A stretch of DNA of 64,000 bases from Rhynochetos jubatus (GCA_027574665.1 CM050653.1:13848664-13912663), one strand, 5' to 3'. Shown: positions 14,430-27,297, counted from the first letter of the stretch. Notes: generated from the letters alone by a model not told the origin. A program made the numbers and translations.

Positions 14430-14552
14430 TGTGGTTTAACCCCAGCTGGCAACAAAGCATCATGCAACCACTCACTCACTCCTACCCCCATCATGGGTTG
14501 AGAAAAAGACAGTTTAATAGGACAGCAAGGGAAGAGAAAATAATAGTAAGAA
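14430..14552 (-). mobile_element. Avian endogenous retrovirus LTR, 3'-terminal fragment
   Basis: The + strand starts with TGTGGTTTAACCCCAGCTGG, the inverted terminal edge of an LTR family common in birds, followed by ACTCACTCAC and then GGGTTGAG..AAAGACAGTTTAATAGG. Read on the minus strand this is the 3' end of the LTR. The TTTAAT at 14513-14518 is the reverse complement of ATTAAA, the expected polyadenylation signal. The segment normally found between the C-rich stretch and GGGTTGAG is mostly deleted, and the remaining 5' two thirds of the LTR is absent. The same family supplies the larger copies at 26527-27297 and 28688-29390. Class assignment (possibly ERVL-like) is from memory and not firm. 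Confidence 0.88.
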
Positions 14553-17500
14553 TGTGTTGGGTTTAAAAAAAGAGAAAACAAATGAACAAAAAAACCCACA
14601 GACTTATTTATGAACCCAGAATTCATGTTTGAAACATACAACGGTGTTGAGATCCTAGGCTGTAGGCGTTTGACCTAATGGCAATCACAAAGCTTTTCAA
14701 TGTTATAGGATGGGTCACTGTTATAACTTGCATTTGTGCACCTTAACTGAGTCCTACAGGACTTCCCCATTGAATAATTCAGCTCGTTGTCTTGACTGTC
14801 CCTGCATTTCTCAGATAAGCAATCCGTGTTGCTGATCGCAAGTGACATTAATACGCTAGCTGTCATGTAATGCATTTAAACTTGCCGTTTACTGTACAAT
14901 GCAAATGCATTTTCTCTGAGATTTCTGAGTGCAGCTTAATAGCCAGGCAGGAAATGGGATAATTGGTTAAAGAGATTCACAGTGCATTATTAGTATTTTT
15001 ATTACTGCTGTAATTTTATAGTGTCTTTGATTTATGAGACAGAGGAAAAATGAAAAGGCATTCTGTATCTTTCTAGTTGTAATAAACTGCTTTGCATCCA
15101 GAAATTAAAGTGCTGAGTAAGATACTATAATGAACCTTAGGAATAATCATGATTATTTTCCTGATTTAGCATTTGTATTAGTCTCTGCATCTCTATGGTC
15201 ATACCACTGCTGCTGCAAATGAAAAGAGTCACTAAAAACTGGAAAAATGTCACAAGAGTATGTTTTTACCAGCATTTCTAACTATAGTGGGAGTTGTAAA
15301 TATTGGAGTCATTAAAGTCCTATTTGTCTAAGGAAAAAAAAAAACCCTCATAGAACTAAAAAAGAATAGCACGTGAAGAAATGTAACTTGGAACATAGGA
15401 AGTTTCTATGTCAAATTGTCTTGTTCAAACTGTAAGTTTGCATCCTCCTTTGCTACTATTTTTATAGCATCTTTCCTCAGTTTCTTTTACTGTGGCAATC
15501 TGTGTGGCATACTGTATGTTCTACAAGATAATTGTTAGTCAGACTCAAGGTTTTGTTACACAGACACAATGCCTACGAAAACAATGAGTTCTGCTGGAGC
15601 AAATGGAAAATGGAGGATCAGGCATGCTGAGAAATGCATCAGAGGAATGCAAGAAGTGATGAAGAGCTGAACATCGAGAAGATGTAAATGAATCATTATT
15701 TTTCTCGTGCAGGTTTGTATTGTGTTTTTTTCTGACCTTTTCAACTGCTTTGGAAACATCCTCAAACTTAAAATGGCCATACAATACAAGCTAATTACAT
15801 CTCCATCCCAGCCCTTTGACAGAGTTATGAGACTTCATTTTATTGGTGATCTAAATGGAGGAAAATTGAAATTAAGTACTATATTGAAACTCAATAATCA
15901 GATAAAGAAATAGACATAAGCAACCTCATGTCACTAGAAAAATATTAAAATTGGTTATTAGGTGGGTGGAACTATTTGTGTGAATCAACGTAATAATAGT
16001 CTGAATCCATCCTGTACCCTGTACAGTTACAGGATGCCCTGCTGTGAAAGGCAATGGTGGTGGTGGGCACTTAGTCAGACCCAGACTGGACAAATGTAGC
16101 CTAATAAATCTCAGGGTGGTGACTGGAATTTAAAACGCACTCTCAGTGGCATGAAGAAAGATGAAAAATAGCTCTGGTCAAATGACCAGCTTGTGATAGC
16201 AGACTGCAAGCTGCATATAACTTTAAAGGGCTAGCAAGAAAGAGTCAGCACTACTCCTTTCCAAATACAAAAAGGGACACAATGGAGAACTGGAAGAATT
16301 TTTAGAGCTAATAAAAAGCACACAAGTGTTTTCTACTGATATTTCATTTCTGTTGTCTTTTCTATTACATTCAATTTTTTCATGAATAAAAAAGTGTTTT
16401 CAGATTTGTACATTTTGGAAAATGTTGATCTCTGGCAGTCTTTTATCTCTGAGACCCTGGAAGAAAGACAGTTAGCCTGGGAATAACTCGCTGGAAAATC
16501 ACTGGTGACTTACGCACTAGCAGAAATGATCAGGGAAGTGGAAATTTAAGTCTCTCCTTGCCTTACTTACTGCTGTGACTTACCGCACTTCCAAACAGAA
16601 GTCTCAGATAAAACCTGAGACTATTTCACACCAAGAAAGAGCTTTCTTTTCCTTAATGTGCTCAGTAAAGCTAATGGTTAACTGTGAAGTCATTTTCAAG
16701 TTCTAGTTTACTAATGTCAATCTGTCCGCCTAAAATACCTTCTACGGTGTTAATTGGATATATTATTATTCTTCTCTTCCTGCCAAAAACTGTTACACAT
16801 TTTTCTTTGTGGTTTTTTTTTCAGCAATAATTAGATTTCAGATCACAACTACTGTTTCAGAATCCAGTGAAATACATTATGTATTATGTCTGCAAAGTAC
16901 TTGATAACAAAAGGCTTTATATAAATGGATGTTATTATTCTCAGTAAGAACTACCTGGCATGTGTATAGGCACAGCTGAATTACTGGTGACCTCGCTACG
17001 TTTTCTTTGTCTTAGTTCCTAGTTCCAGTCTTTGCTTCTCTTGTCTGTAAAAAGTGTTTTAACAGGATGCTCACAGTTGCTGACTGTTATCATTTTTATT
17101 TCGTATTAAAATGTTTTCACTTAGTCATCTGGTATTAAATGGTTTTTCTGGGGTGGGGGTGGTTTGAGAATTCTGCCACAGAGATCCAGCTTCTGATTCT
17201 GGTTACAAGTCTATATCACCCCCTTAGCTCCACTTAATTGAAAACAGAGCTCGCCGGTAAAGCATCATGATTTAGAGCTGATCATATAAATATCCACCCT
17301 TCTGTTCCATGCCTTCGTGAAGAGTACTGTTTGTATGTTCACATTTTCAAGCTATGATGAATTGTGCTCCTTTGCCTCGCTACATTTCCAGGCATCTGCA
17401 AAGCCCATATTTAAAATACTGAGTGAAAAGATTGTAAAACATATTTTGAAATGTAAAAGTTTCCAATAAAGTGCACTTGCCTGCCTTGTGAACTTTGAAT

Positions 17501-20279
17501 CAACGACTATCGCTAAGTATATTGCATTCGCTGCTTGCTTTTATTATCCCAAACCAGTAGTGACTATTGCGTTGCCTTTTGCTCTATTCTTAGTTGGTTT
17601 TGTCATTTCTCTCAAGGGTATCATGCCCTGGGTAATAATAAAATAAAAGGTTCATTCTTCATGCAGCATTCTGCGTACTGACTGAATTGTTCTAGACTCC
17701 AGAGGCTGAGAAAGGCAAACCAATGTGAATGATGATAGGTGAAAAGGTCATTGTTTCATTCTTGTATAAAATATTTTTTGGTGCCCATTTCACTTTTCCT
17801 TTTTTTTTTTTGTCTTCTTTTCCTGGAGGCTTTTGTTTTAAGTCTCTTTTTAAGTCTCTTTAAATGATTTATGATCTGTTTCACACTTTGTTACCTTTCT
17901 CTGCATTGTAAATGTCAGTGTGCCACATCTGAGAGATGGGAAGTTAACATGCCGTGGGGTTTTATTGACGAGTCTATGTCAGTGCAAAAAGAAAATGTTT
18001 TTAGTTGGTAAAGCACTGTATTTATTATCCAAAATCTCCTGACAGTAGTAATGATAACACATGAATGAGATGAAATATTGTCAAGACCTTTTCAGTGTGC
18101 TGGAGCAGAGAATGAGTGAGACACGGAGAAAATTCCAGGTTTTCAGAAAGTAGTTTCTATAAGAAAGAAATTGCACAGTACATATGCAGCATATGTGAGT
18201 ACATGTGTGAACCTGCAAACACAAGTTTACCTATAGATGAGGCAGTAGATCTCAGAAAACAGTATTCTTTTATTCTCCCAAGCATTCCCAGATGCCTGTT
18301 GAAGCTGATCTCAGGGATCTCAGACCTGCACTCTATCAGCCACTAGCCTCCAGCTGACCTTGAACAGTTCACTTCAGCTTTCCTTTTCCCAGACTCTTGA
18401 TATGTAAAATGAAATTACTGATCCTCCTTTCCTTTGCAAAATACATTTGAGATGCACTAATAAGCCATGAAATAGGTAGAAAAAGCTGTGAAACATCATA
18501 CACCCTTATTTATAACCCCAAAAGATGCATTATGGAAATAAGAGCTGGCAAAACTTTCTAGATCATCTTTCATGGGTACACTCCCTGAGCTAGGAAGCTT
18601 AATAATTCTGTGTACTTGAAAATCAGTGGAAGAGCTTCTCCTAAATTCACAAGTGCTAAAGATAATCTTCATAAAATCTTTATACAATAGTGACAGAAAA
18701 AAGGTATAAATGTACAAATTTAATACAGTTTACCAAGAAAATATTTCAATCCCATATTCAAATTAAGCATTCATTCACTGCATGCAGAGTCTGAGGGTAG
18801 AAGTAAAATACAGTAATCATCTTAATTGCTCTGTGGTGGCTACAGAGTTAGCAGGGCATGCATACAGTTTTGTATAGACCCTGGAGTTTCTCCAAGCAGA
18901 AAGAAACACTAAGTACATACTTGCAGTTTGCATTTTCATACAGTTAATCAACCCCACTTCCACTGCTTTACTTGCTTCTGGGTTCAGCAGAACTTTGGTT
19001 TTCTTTCCTAGATACATGTAATTTATCTTAGCTTCTTTATAGCTATTTCAGTTTATCTAATTTCTATTATAGCCCATGACCTTCCATCATAATAAACTAT
19101 TCTAATCTATGAATCTATTTTGTATCATACAACGGATTAGTTTCAAAAACCCCATTAAAACAATTCCTCTGTTGTAAAACTACATGTTTACTTCCTCCAC
19201 CACCCCCACCTTTTTTTTTTTTTCCTTTAGGGAAAATGTCACAGACAGGGCTGGTATAAAAATTGCCTTCCAATTCTCCAGCAATTGAAAAGTGAGAGTT
19301 TAGGTGAACTTTCTTGTAGAAGGGAAGTTAGCCCCTGTTTAAGTTAGTTAATCTGTGTAGGCAGTGAGAAAAGTGACTATGAATCGACCAGATCCTGTTG
19401 TAAGAGCACATAAATATGTTCAGAGACATAGCATATATTTAAGCATCCAGAAGAAAGACAAAACTGGATCCAAGATAGTCTGAATGATCAATTTTTGTCT
19501 ATGTTTGCAGTCAGAGGCGGGTCAAGTAGTCTATAAGATAAAGGCTGATATCTTCCTTGGTCGTAAAACAAATTCATTCAACTTAGACACCTAGGTTTGT
19601 AGATGGGACTTTTGAATATTTCCTAATATAAACATCTGATGTATTAAGGATAAGTAATTAGAAGACCTACATACTGAAGAAAAAAAAGTAAATTACAATT
19701 TCTTAGTAGGTCAAAGTGGTGATTAAACAGTTATGAGAGTCCTAGAATACACAGTATAATAAAAATATAAAGAGCTAGAGAAAAAAAACGACATTGCAAT
19801 TTCTGAGATGTGGAAATTTAGCTGTGTTTCATGTATAAAATAAGTGATGTAACATACTATGAGGCAAGAAGTCTCTGTTCTGTGCCTAGGTAACTATCAA
19901 CATTTGACCCAATCTGAGTATCTTTCTACCAGACTGTAAAGAAGCCAGCAACTCTCAGCAGACTTGCGGTGCTAGCTCTTTTGCAACTAGATGTACAAGA
20001 ATCAAGGCTAGGTGTAAGATAGGCCCTGATAGCTTTTGGGTTTCTTTACTCTGACACTGAACGTCGTACTTGTTCTCAGCTTGGCTCTCAGACTCCTTCT
20101 AGTGTGCATAGAGACTTGCAGATGTCTGGAGTGGAGCCCAAACATTCAGTAAGGCAACTTAGGCATCATCTACATGTGTTATTTTAAATTTTCTTTTTCC
20201 AGACTTTGGTAGCCTCCTACCATTTGGCACTGAAGTAACTCTTACATATCTAGCAAGAACAACTGGCTGAACATACTCA
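14553..20279. other. Non-genic sequence with constrained-looking blocks
   Basis: No gene recognised. The part from about 14860 to 15200 is free of simple repeats and holds an octamer-like ATGCAAAT (14899-14906) and a perfect palindrome (15142-15157). About 17460-17760 is also of mixed composition, keeps several CpGs and includes AAAGGTCA (17743-17750), a nuclear-receptor half-site shape. These look like conserved non-coding elements to the eye, but this is inference. A pyrimidine run ending in TTTAG at 19211-19230 resembles a splice acceptor but has no convincing exon after it. Confidence 0.6.
15142..15157. repeat. Perfect 16-bp AT palindrome with opposed TAAT cores
   Basis: AATAATCATGATTATT reads the same on both strands. 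It contains TAAT and ATTA cores facing each other across CATG, the layout bound by some paired-type homeodomain dimers. The palindrome is seen directly; a regulatory role is a guess supported only by its position in a repeat-free block. Confidence 0.5.
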
Positions 20280-21700
20280 TGGATTTTACACTACAGAGTC
20301 ATTAGAGAAAAAGGGAAGGAAAGGCAGAGATGACTGGATAATCAGAGTACAAAGTTTCAGAGGAAAACACAAAGGAAATAGGACCTCAGGGCTGTATCAC
20401 ATGATCAGAGACATAGCCTCAATATTTGGGCAAAAGATGATACAAGCACCATCAATGATAAAGGATACGTGAAGAAAAGTAAGAGACAGAAAAAATGTTT
20501 CTAAGTGTGTAAAAGACAGAATAACCTCTGATATGTCAAGGGATGTACAAAGCCACTCAGTATAACCAAGGGATAACAGGTGCCAGGTATGTTAGAAGCA
20601 AAGACTCTAGCAGAAAATTTGAGAAAGCAAGAGATTGTGGGAAACCACAGAGATTGGTCAACTCAGTAGCTCTCCAAGAAGACTTAAAAAAGCCAGTAAA
20701 TGCGGAGATAGGCATGAATGCAGAACCTAGAGCAGAGTGAGCTTATTAAGTGCGATAGGTAGGGTATTTACTAAGGCAGTTCAGGAATAAATGAAGATAT
20801 CCGTGAGAACAAGGACAGTGAAGGAGCAGACCAGGTTTAAGTCAACACAACCATTCAGCTGTTTGATAAAACATATCCTGAGTAAGTTTGTGGAACAGAA
20901 ATTTATATATTACTAAAATTTTATGGGCTTTAAATAGGCTTTTGATCGTATATACAAGAAGACAAGGTTTTGAAATGTGTATTATTCTTAAGAAATAGAT
21001 CAGGCTGGTAGATTGCAGCTCCAGCAAGCTGAGGAATGCAGTGAGAATAGACAAGAGTTTGACTAACAGGATGTTCAGGGTGACTGTAACATTCTGTCAT
21101 GAGGTATGGGTTTTTTGCTGATAGAAGAAATCATAGTTTTAGCTATCAGACATGAAATAGAAATCATGCAATGGAACTGTAGATTCACTGATGGCATTGA
21201 ATTAATAGTTCTGAAGAGGCTGATATATCAAGATTAATTTATGATGGAGACTGGAAAAATAGAAAATGTGGAGTGAAGATTATCAGGAAAAATTAAAAAA
21301 TAGTTGGAAGATAAGAGGAGAAAAACATATAATAATTAAGAGGCCAAGAACTACAACAGATATGAAAATGCATTGTGTTTTGAAAGATTATGTCTTACTG
21401 AAGGAATATAAGAGGAGTCTAATTACTACTGAATTAGTAAAGATTGCCAAGGTTTGAAAGAAAAAATGTTTTTTAAAAAAGTAAAAGCAGTCATAATTGC
21501 GTCATGTAGAGCTATAGCTTTACAGGTTGGAATCCACAAAACGAGACAACAAACAAAAGATACTGACTCTACAGATGAGTACCCTGAGGACAATGCTACA
21601 GAAAACAAAAGTGAAGTGATAATGAAATGGTTAGAACAGAAATTAATAACTTTACAGATGATCTAAAGCAGTTAACTGTGGCTGCTTAGGTTTCTGTTAA
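20280..21700 (+). other. Purine-rich (+ strand) stretch, unrecognised
   Basis: Much of this stretch is rich in A and G on the + strand. Counting two 60-base lines by hand gives 40/60 purines at 20581-20640 and 44/60 at 21301-21360; the part around 20880-20990 is less skewed. Open frames here (65 codons at 20543, 63 at 21266, 70 at 21454) are lysine/glutamate-rich as the skew dictates, and do not join into one frame. It may be an old degraded element or the footprint of transcription-linked strand bias. No family was recognised. Confidence 0.35.
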
Positions 21701-24700
21701 TTGTAGTCCCCTAATGAATGTTGTACTTAATGAAACAAGGTTCAAGCAATGAAACACAGATGATCAATGACGAGCTGGGTAGATCAATTAGAAAACAATA
21801 TAAAAGGGAAAGAGTTTTTAAATTATCAGTAAGGGCCAAGGGGAAAAGCCTGTTAAGAGTATTCAGTTGAAAAGGAGAAATTATTGATATAGAATACAAG
21901 TCATGGGTTAATATATAGCAACAAACCTGGAGGAAAAATTCCCATTGCAGTGTTGCACTCACACAAATAAACTCATTTTTATGGCTTCTATTTTAATGCA
22001 AAGACTTTCTAAAACTTTTGCAAGTAGAAACCCTGCTTCACTAGAAGGTTGCTACCAATTTTTAACCTGAGCATTAGAAAAGTGCTTGAATTTATAGCTG
22101 AATAGAAAAATAGAATCTGCATCTTCCACATCTTAGAAAAGTATTGTAACCACAGGCCAGGTGTGTAGCAGGGCACCTTCTTACTCTTCCTGGAGGGTGA
22201 TAGAAGGAAGGATTTAACCCCATGTGATGCCTCAGAACATGGCTGCTATACAGACAGCTGTGCCTGCAGAAAAGAAAGGGTCAGGATTTCAGGTCTCCTC
22301 TTGCTCTCAGATTTTGTCCTCTGTATCTAGACAACCCTGTCCCATGTCATGTTTACCTAGTCTGCTTCTTGAAGGACCTGCCACTCCTTTTCTCTACAGG
22401 AAGCCCAAACACTCATCTCTACTCCCCTCTGGATGTTAGTTGTCCAAAACAGGCTCTGCATGAGTTAACTTTTGAATATGTCTTCATTGGTTCTACTTCA
22501 GTGAGAATGACTGCATACAAGGATGGGATTCTTCTCTCAACTAAGATTAACTAGGTTTCTTGGTGTGAGCTGGTGTTTAAAACCCCATAGGAAATGGAGA
22601 TTTAGTAGATACATAGGTCTAGAGGGCTTTTTAGATACTTGAACATGAAGTGTTTTCTTGGGGGGAAACTGGAAAGATTGACGTTTCTATTGTTTGTATC
22701 ACTAGATGTCTGCACATCAAGCCTGTATTTAAGACATGGTGTTTGAGTTCATTTTATGAGCTAAACCTCACCTCAAATATCAGGGCAGTCACTTGTAACA
22801 TACTTCAGTTGCTCACAGATAGGTAGTTAATGCAGCAGCTATTGACAATATCTGAGATAAGGTCTTCTGATGGTGCTTTGGACCTGTGGGAGATCTGTGC
22901 CATTTGTGATACCTCTGGATGCCAGATAAGAGTACCTGAAATGTTTGTAGCCACCAGCAGCTGAGCATGTGCATCAAGTCTTCAAGATATATTACATTTA
23001 TCATATGCAGTATAAATGAGTAATAGACTGGAGAGCAGTTTGTGTTTAACTAACATTTTGGTGGCTTTGAAGGGAGCACAGAAAAAATATTTCAAAATAG
23101 CCTAATAGTTGAAATTACTTCACCTAATACTTTACATCACATTTTCTGCATTATTTACTTGCTAGGGTGTTTTTTTACTCTATCCAGTTTGAGGTAGAGT
23201 AAATAATATATATATTCTTTCTTTTTATTATTTTTAAAAAATAAAGCAGTAAAATGCCTTACATAAAGCATGTGCCCTTAAGTTGAAAATGTTGCTTACA
23301 CTTTAGTGAAAACATGACACTTTCTGACATTTGTAGAAATAGCAATTACCCATGGTCAAAACAAAAAAATATCAACAAATAGAATGCCATGACATATTTT
23401 AAATATGTTGAAAACATGGTTAAAATTGGTTCAGCAAATACAGTTAGTGAAGAGAATATCTGTTAAAGAAACAGACCTGGTCAAAATATCCACCACCTGT
23501 GAACTGAACCAAAGCATAAGCCCTGTGATAGACCTGTGCTGAACAAGTACAGTAGCTATTAACTCCTTTGCAGCTGCTTCAGCTTCACTGGTCTTTCATG
23601 TCTCTGTGCAGTTCTTTGCCTAGTGAAGTCAAAGGCAAATTTTATAGCAAGCAAAGCATAAAGATCAGCTATTGTGTAAATTGTTAACATGCACTTGTAT
23701 TCTCTGTTATTGTTAGCACAAAAAAAAAAAAGAAAAAAAGGCCAAATTAAATAAGACCCTGTTTAAATTGGTGGCATTTTCCCTGGTCATTCTTTTCAGG
23801 AGGTTTGGGAGGAGTTGAAAGTTGATGCTAAAGGCACAAAATCTTTAAAAAATCTAGGATTGCCTTATGTAGTAATTGGTCAGCCAAAATACTGAGGAGA
23901 CATCAGAGGTGGGAACAGGAAAATAAGTAAAAAATTTTTGCGAAGAATAATCCTGTATAGTGTTTAATTGTGGGAAATTACCTTTGTTACTCAACATTCA
24001 TAAATTCACTAAGTACAGTTAGCTCTCTACTCTCAAACTATTTCTTTAAATCTGACTAATGATTGTAAATGTTAATCAATCTTGTAATCAATGGTATTAG
24101 AATAAGCACTAGAATTGTTACAAACAGAAAGAAATGAAAAGGTGAAGTAACTTCATAAAAAGACATAGCCAAAAGTAGAAAATATGCCTTCCAGCAACAT
24201 TTGAACATTGTGATGGTTCCAAAAGCAACAAAGATGAAAATCACATCAAAAATGTTAAAGAACATTTTGTGGTATATTTTTTTGTATATTAAGTCATGCA
24301 GATCATTTTTATGTCTATACCATTGCAGAGCAGAGACACTGCACTAGTTTGGGGAATAAACCAAAAAGCTGTTATTGTTTCTGTATTCTCTGTTAATTGT
24401 CTTACGAAGTAAAAATAAACTCTTATAAATTGAAGGCTGCAAAGTTGATACACAATGTTAAGTTCCAGTCATGTTCACAGAGAAGAAATAGGAAATAAAA
24501 TGTCACTATCCACTGTCTCATAATCCTTCAGGCTTGTTTGATTGTTGTTTTTGTTGCTGTTGTTGTTTTTAGCAAGTGTTTCTTTTGAATTTTGTGTCCA
24601 TGGAAGGCAGTCAGTCACAGTGATCTCAGCAAACTTTTGATTTATGAACCAGCAATGTTTTTCATGGAACAGCTTTGTCAGTTCAAAAGTGCAGGCACTG

Positions 24701-26526
24701 AAGAGTCAGACTTTGGAGATGAACAGTGGAAAAATCTTATTTCCCACATAGCAAGAAAATTGACTAACAATAAGCTAAATGGAACTTGTGCAGAAAACCA
24801 GTAATGTCTCCTTGTAAACAATTCCCCTTCTTACATCACTTCATATGCGATCATGTACACGAATGAAAGTTTTTGGTATGAAGCTGTAACTTTTGAATGT
24901 TAACAATGTAGTGTTTTCTTCACAAAGTCCCTGTTTTCCTCTGTGTTGTACGTTGCTTCAAAATCTTGCTCTTAGCCCGACAATAAAAGGGATATCTGCT
25001 CTCAGTCAGGATAAAAGGTGGTATAACTCATCAACAGTGTGGTGTCATTCAGACAAAGGGATTATATTACATAAATGTATGCACCAGTAAAAGCAATTAA
25101 ATTCACTCATGTCAGTATACTATAACACCTTACAATCATGTTACTTCTCATGCCTTTTGCCAATGGAAGTTTCCAGAACTAAAACACACTTGGTAAGATG
25201 ACAGTCTCATAAAGACATTTTGAAATATTTAAAGGCTCTGACTGATTGTCACCTGTGCTTTTCCCAGTCATGTGGTCTTCCTCGTGCTGACGGAGAGCTG
25301 GGCAAAGTATGCCAGTGGTATCTGGGCTTCGGCTTCCCCTCAATCGGCTTTTTTGTTAACCAGGCATTCCAGATTTCCATATCTTTTCAGGACATTTTTT
25401 ACGAATATTTTCTTTTCATCACCCTTATGTTGTGCGTCTCTTCATCCAGATGTGGACTTGTCTATCTAATCTGTCTCTCAGATCTGCTTTGCTTATTATA
25501 TGGGCCAGATACTGCAGCCTTCAAGTGGTTTACAACTATGAATAAAATGCATCCTCGCTTTGTCCCCAGGAGGAGGGAAGGGAAGTACAGGAATCCAGCT
25601 CAGCCCTGTCATGCCCATGTTGGATTCCAGAGTGCATCTGAACCCATGCTATGCATGACACAGCTGGGTGACAGCCTCAGAAAGGCTATATTTAGTCCCA
25701 TCATACCACAGCAAAATACAGGAGATGCCTGAACAGTGAATAGATTTATTTAGTTTTCATTACTTTTTTGAAAGGTGTCCCCATAGGGGAAAAAATTCCC
25801 TTTCCATTAATAAATAAATCCTAGGTGCCCATTTTAATTGTTTCCTTCTTGTTTTTTACTGGGGACTGTCAGGTTTGATCTTACTTGATTTTCCAAATAT
25901 GCAGGGGAAATGAAAGAGGATGTTTAGTATGTAAGCACAAGGAGACCGAGGTGTTGAATTCTGCTCTACTCATATATGCAGCTGCAACTAGGAAGTGTGG
26001 TACTTATTACTTCACTTACAACTATTTGGTTTATCTAATGTTTTATCTCTAGGGTCCAGTTTTGCTTCCAAAGAAATTCTGAAAACATTAATCCTTGTTT
26101 GTCAGTGTGCTTGCTATGAATTTACTAGAAGGCAATGATAGCAAACATGACACAAAATTAATTTCAATACAAGGAGTCAAATATATAACATAATGTGCAT
26201 ACAAGAGTCTTATTCAAGAGCATGCTCATAAATGGTGACTATACAAATATACACTTGTGTGTACATGCAAATATGTATGTGTGTAATTTTTTTAGTAACA
26301 GCAAGAACACGAGTTTTGATGGTGCCAGAGGAAGGTGCCAGAATGTAGCATAGGGAAATTGTAGATAAATGTGTCATATACATTTCCATCAGGATATGGC
26401 ATGATGATCAAAACTATTTCATTACAAAACTTGTCCATCATAAAGATACTAAAATTCATGTATGCACAGTACATTGGTTCATCCATGTGTTTACATTCAT
26501 ACATTCAAAGAATATGTATCCTCTTT
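21701..26526. other. Non-genic sequence with one long chance-type frame
   Basis: No recognised gene or mobile element. Contains an A-rich run at 23720-23739, a TTG-rich run at about 24540-24571, and two frames worth naming: 24592-24804 (70 codons, +) and 25220-25732 (170 codons, +). Neither resembles a protein I know. Confidence 0.6.
25220..25732 (+). other. Longest open frame in the window, 170 codons, unrecognised
   Basis: An uninterrupted ATG-to-stop frame of 170 codons. The predicted product has a polar N-terminus with scattered cysteines, a hydrophobic stretch at about residues 50-95 rich in Phe, Leu, Ile and Cys that could span a membrane, and a basic segment near residues 112-125 (RFVPRRREGKYR). 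I recognise no domain. The DNA is less AT-rich than its flanks and has several CpGs near 25280-25350. With this base composition about 0.2 frames of this length are expected by chance in 64 kb, so chance is quite possible. No splice sites, upstream promoter or downstream polyadenylation signal tie it to a gene. It could be an unspliced lncRNA segment or nothing. Confidence 0.12.
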
Positions 26527-27297
26527 TGTGGTTTAACCCCAGACAACAATTAAGCACCGCACAGCCACTCACTCACCTCCCCACCCCCCAGGTGGGATGA
26601 GAGAGAGAAAGAGGAGAAAGGTAAGAAAACTTGTGTGTTGAGATAAGAACTCTTTAATAATTGAAAATAAATTAAATACAATAATGATACTACTATTACT
26701 AATGATAATAATACGTAATGAAGATGAAAGGGAAGTTTAGATTAGACATTAGGAAAAACTTTTTACTGAAAGAGTGGTCAGGCATTGGAACAGGCTGCCC
26801 AGGGAAGTGGTGGAGTCACCACCCCTGTAAGTATTCAAGGAACTTGTAGATGTGGCACTTGAGGACATAGTCTATTTGGTACAGTAGTGTTGGACTGGAT
26901 GGTCTTATAGGTCTTTTCCAACCTTAGTGATTCTGTAATTCTGTGAAAACAACAATGAAAAAAATGATGCAACCGCTTACCACCCAGCCAGTTCCCAAGC
27001 AGTGAGATCTGCAAGCTAACTCCCCCCAGTGTATATACAGAGCATGACACCTTATGGCATGAAATATCCCTTTGGTCGGTTTGGGTCAGCTGCTCTGGCT
27101 GTGTGTCCTTGCAGCCTTTCATAGAGAAGAAGCTGGGAGAACAGGGGCAGTATAACTTGAAAAAGTCCCTGGCTTAAGAGAAGCATTACTTGGCAACAAC
27201 TAAAACATCAGTGTTATCAACATTCTTTTCAGCACAAATACAAAACATACTAGCTACTGTAAAGAAAATTAACTCTATCTCAGCCAAAACTAGCACA
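26527..27297 (-). mobile_element. Solo LTR of an avian endogenous retrovirus, interrupted by CR1
   Basis: A near full-length LTR lying antisense, from TGTGGTTTAACCCC at 26527 to the terminal TAGCACA at 27291-27297, so it runs TG to CA as LTRs do. Read on the minus strand the order is the U3 start (TGTGCTAG, then GTTAATTTTCTTTACAGTAGC), a TATA-like GTATATAC (27031-27038), and an ATTAAA polyadenylation signal (complement of 26653-26658). A CR1 copy at 26729-26946 splits it. There is no provirus: no primer-binding site, polypurine tract or retroviral gene is visible beside it, so it is a solo LTR. Flanking bases (CTCTTT before, ATTCTT after) do not form a clean target duplication, consistent with age. 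It is closely related to the + strand LTR at 28688-29390, with which it shares a diagnostic stretch around 27140-27175. Confidence 0.92.
26729..26946 (+). mobile_element. CR1 3' end nested in the LTR
   Basis: About 218 bp of a CR1 3' end in sense orientation: AGTTTAGATTAGACATTAGG, then the GGAACAGGCTGCCCAGGGAAG block (about 26788-26808), then GGTCTTATAGGTCTTTTCCAACC and terminal degenerate units GATTCTGTAATTCTGTGA. The LTR sequence resumes on both sides in the right order, so this CR1 inserted after the LTR was already in place. The insertion is severely 5'-truncated and has only the last RT codons plus the 3' UTR, so no protein is made. It appears to belong to the same CR1 group as the copy at 4136-5187, judging from the shared 3' terminal wording. 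Confidence 0.93.

Noticed and set aside
19201-19240. Strong pyrimidine tract ending in TTTAG, like a splice acceptor
   Set aside because: No open frame with a good donor follows within a usual exon length; simple poly(T) explains it.
24592-24804. 70-codon frame with a polar, protein-like C-terminus that ends in a stop
   Set aside because: It has no ATG start; the frame opens only at 24589 after a TGA, so the pyrimidine-rich acceptor at 24572 cannot lead into it in frame. No family resemblance.
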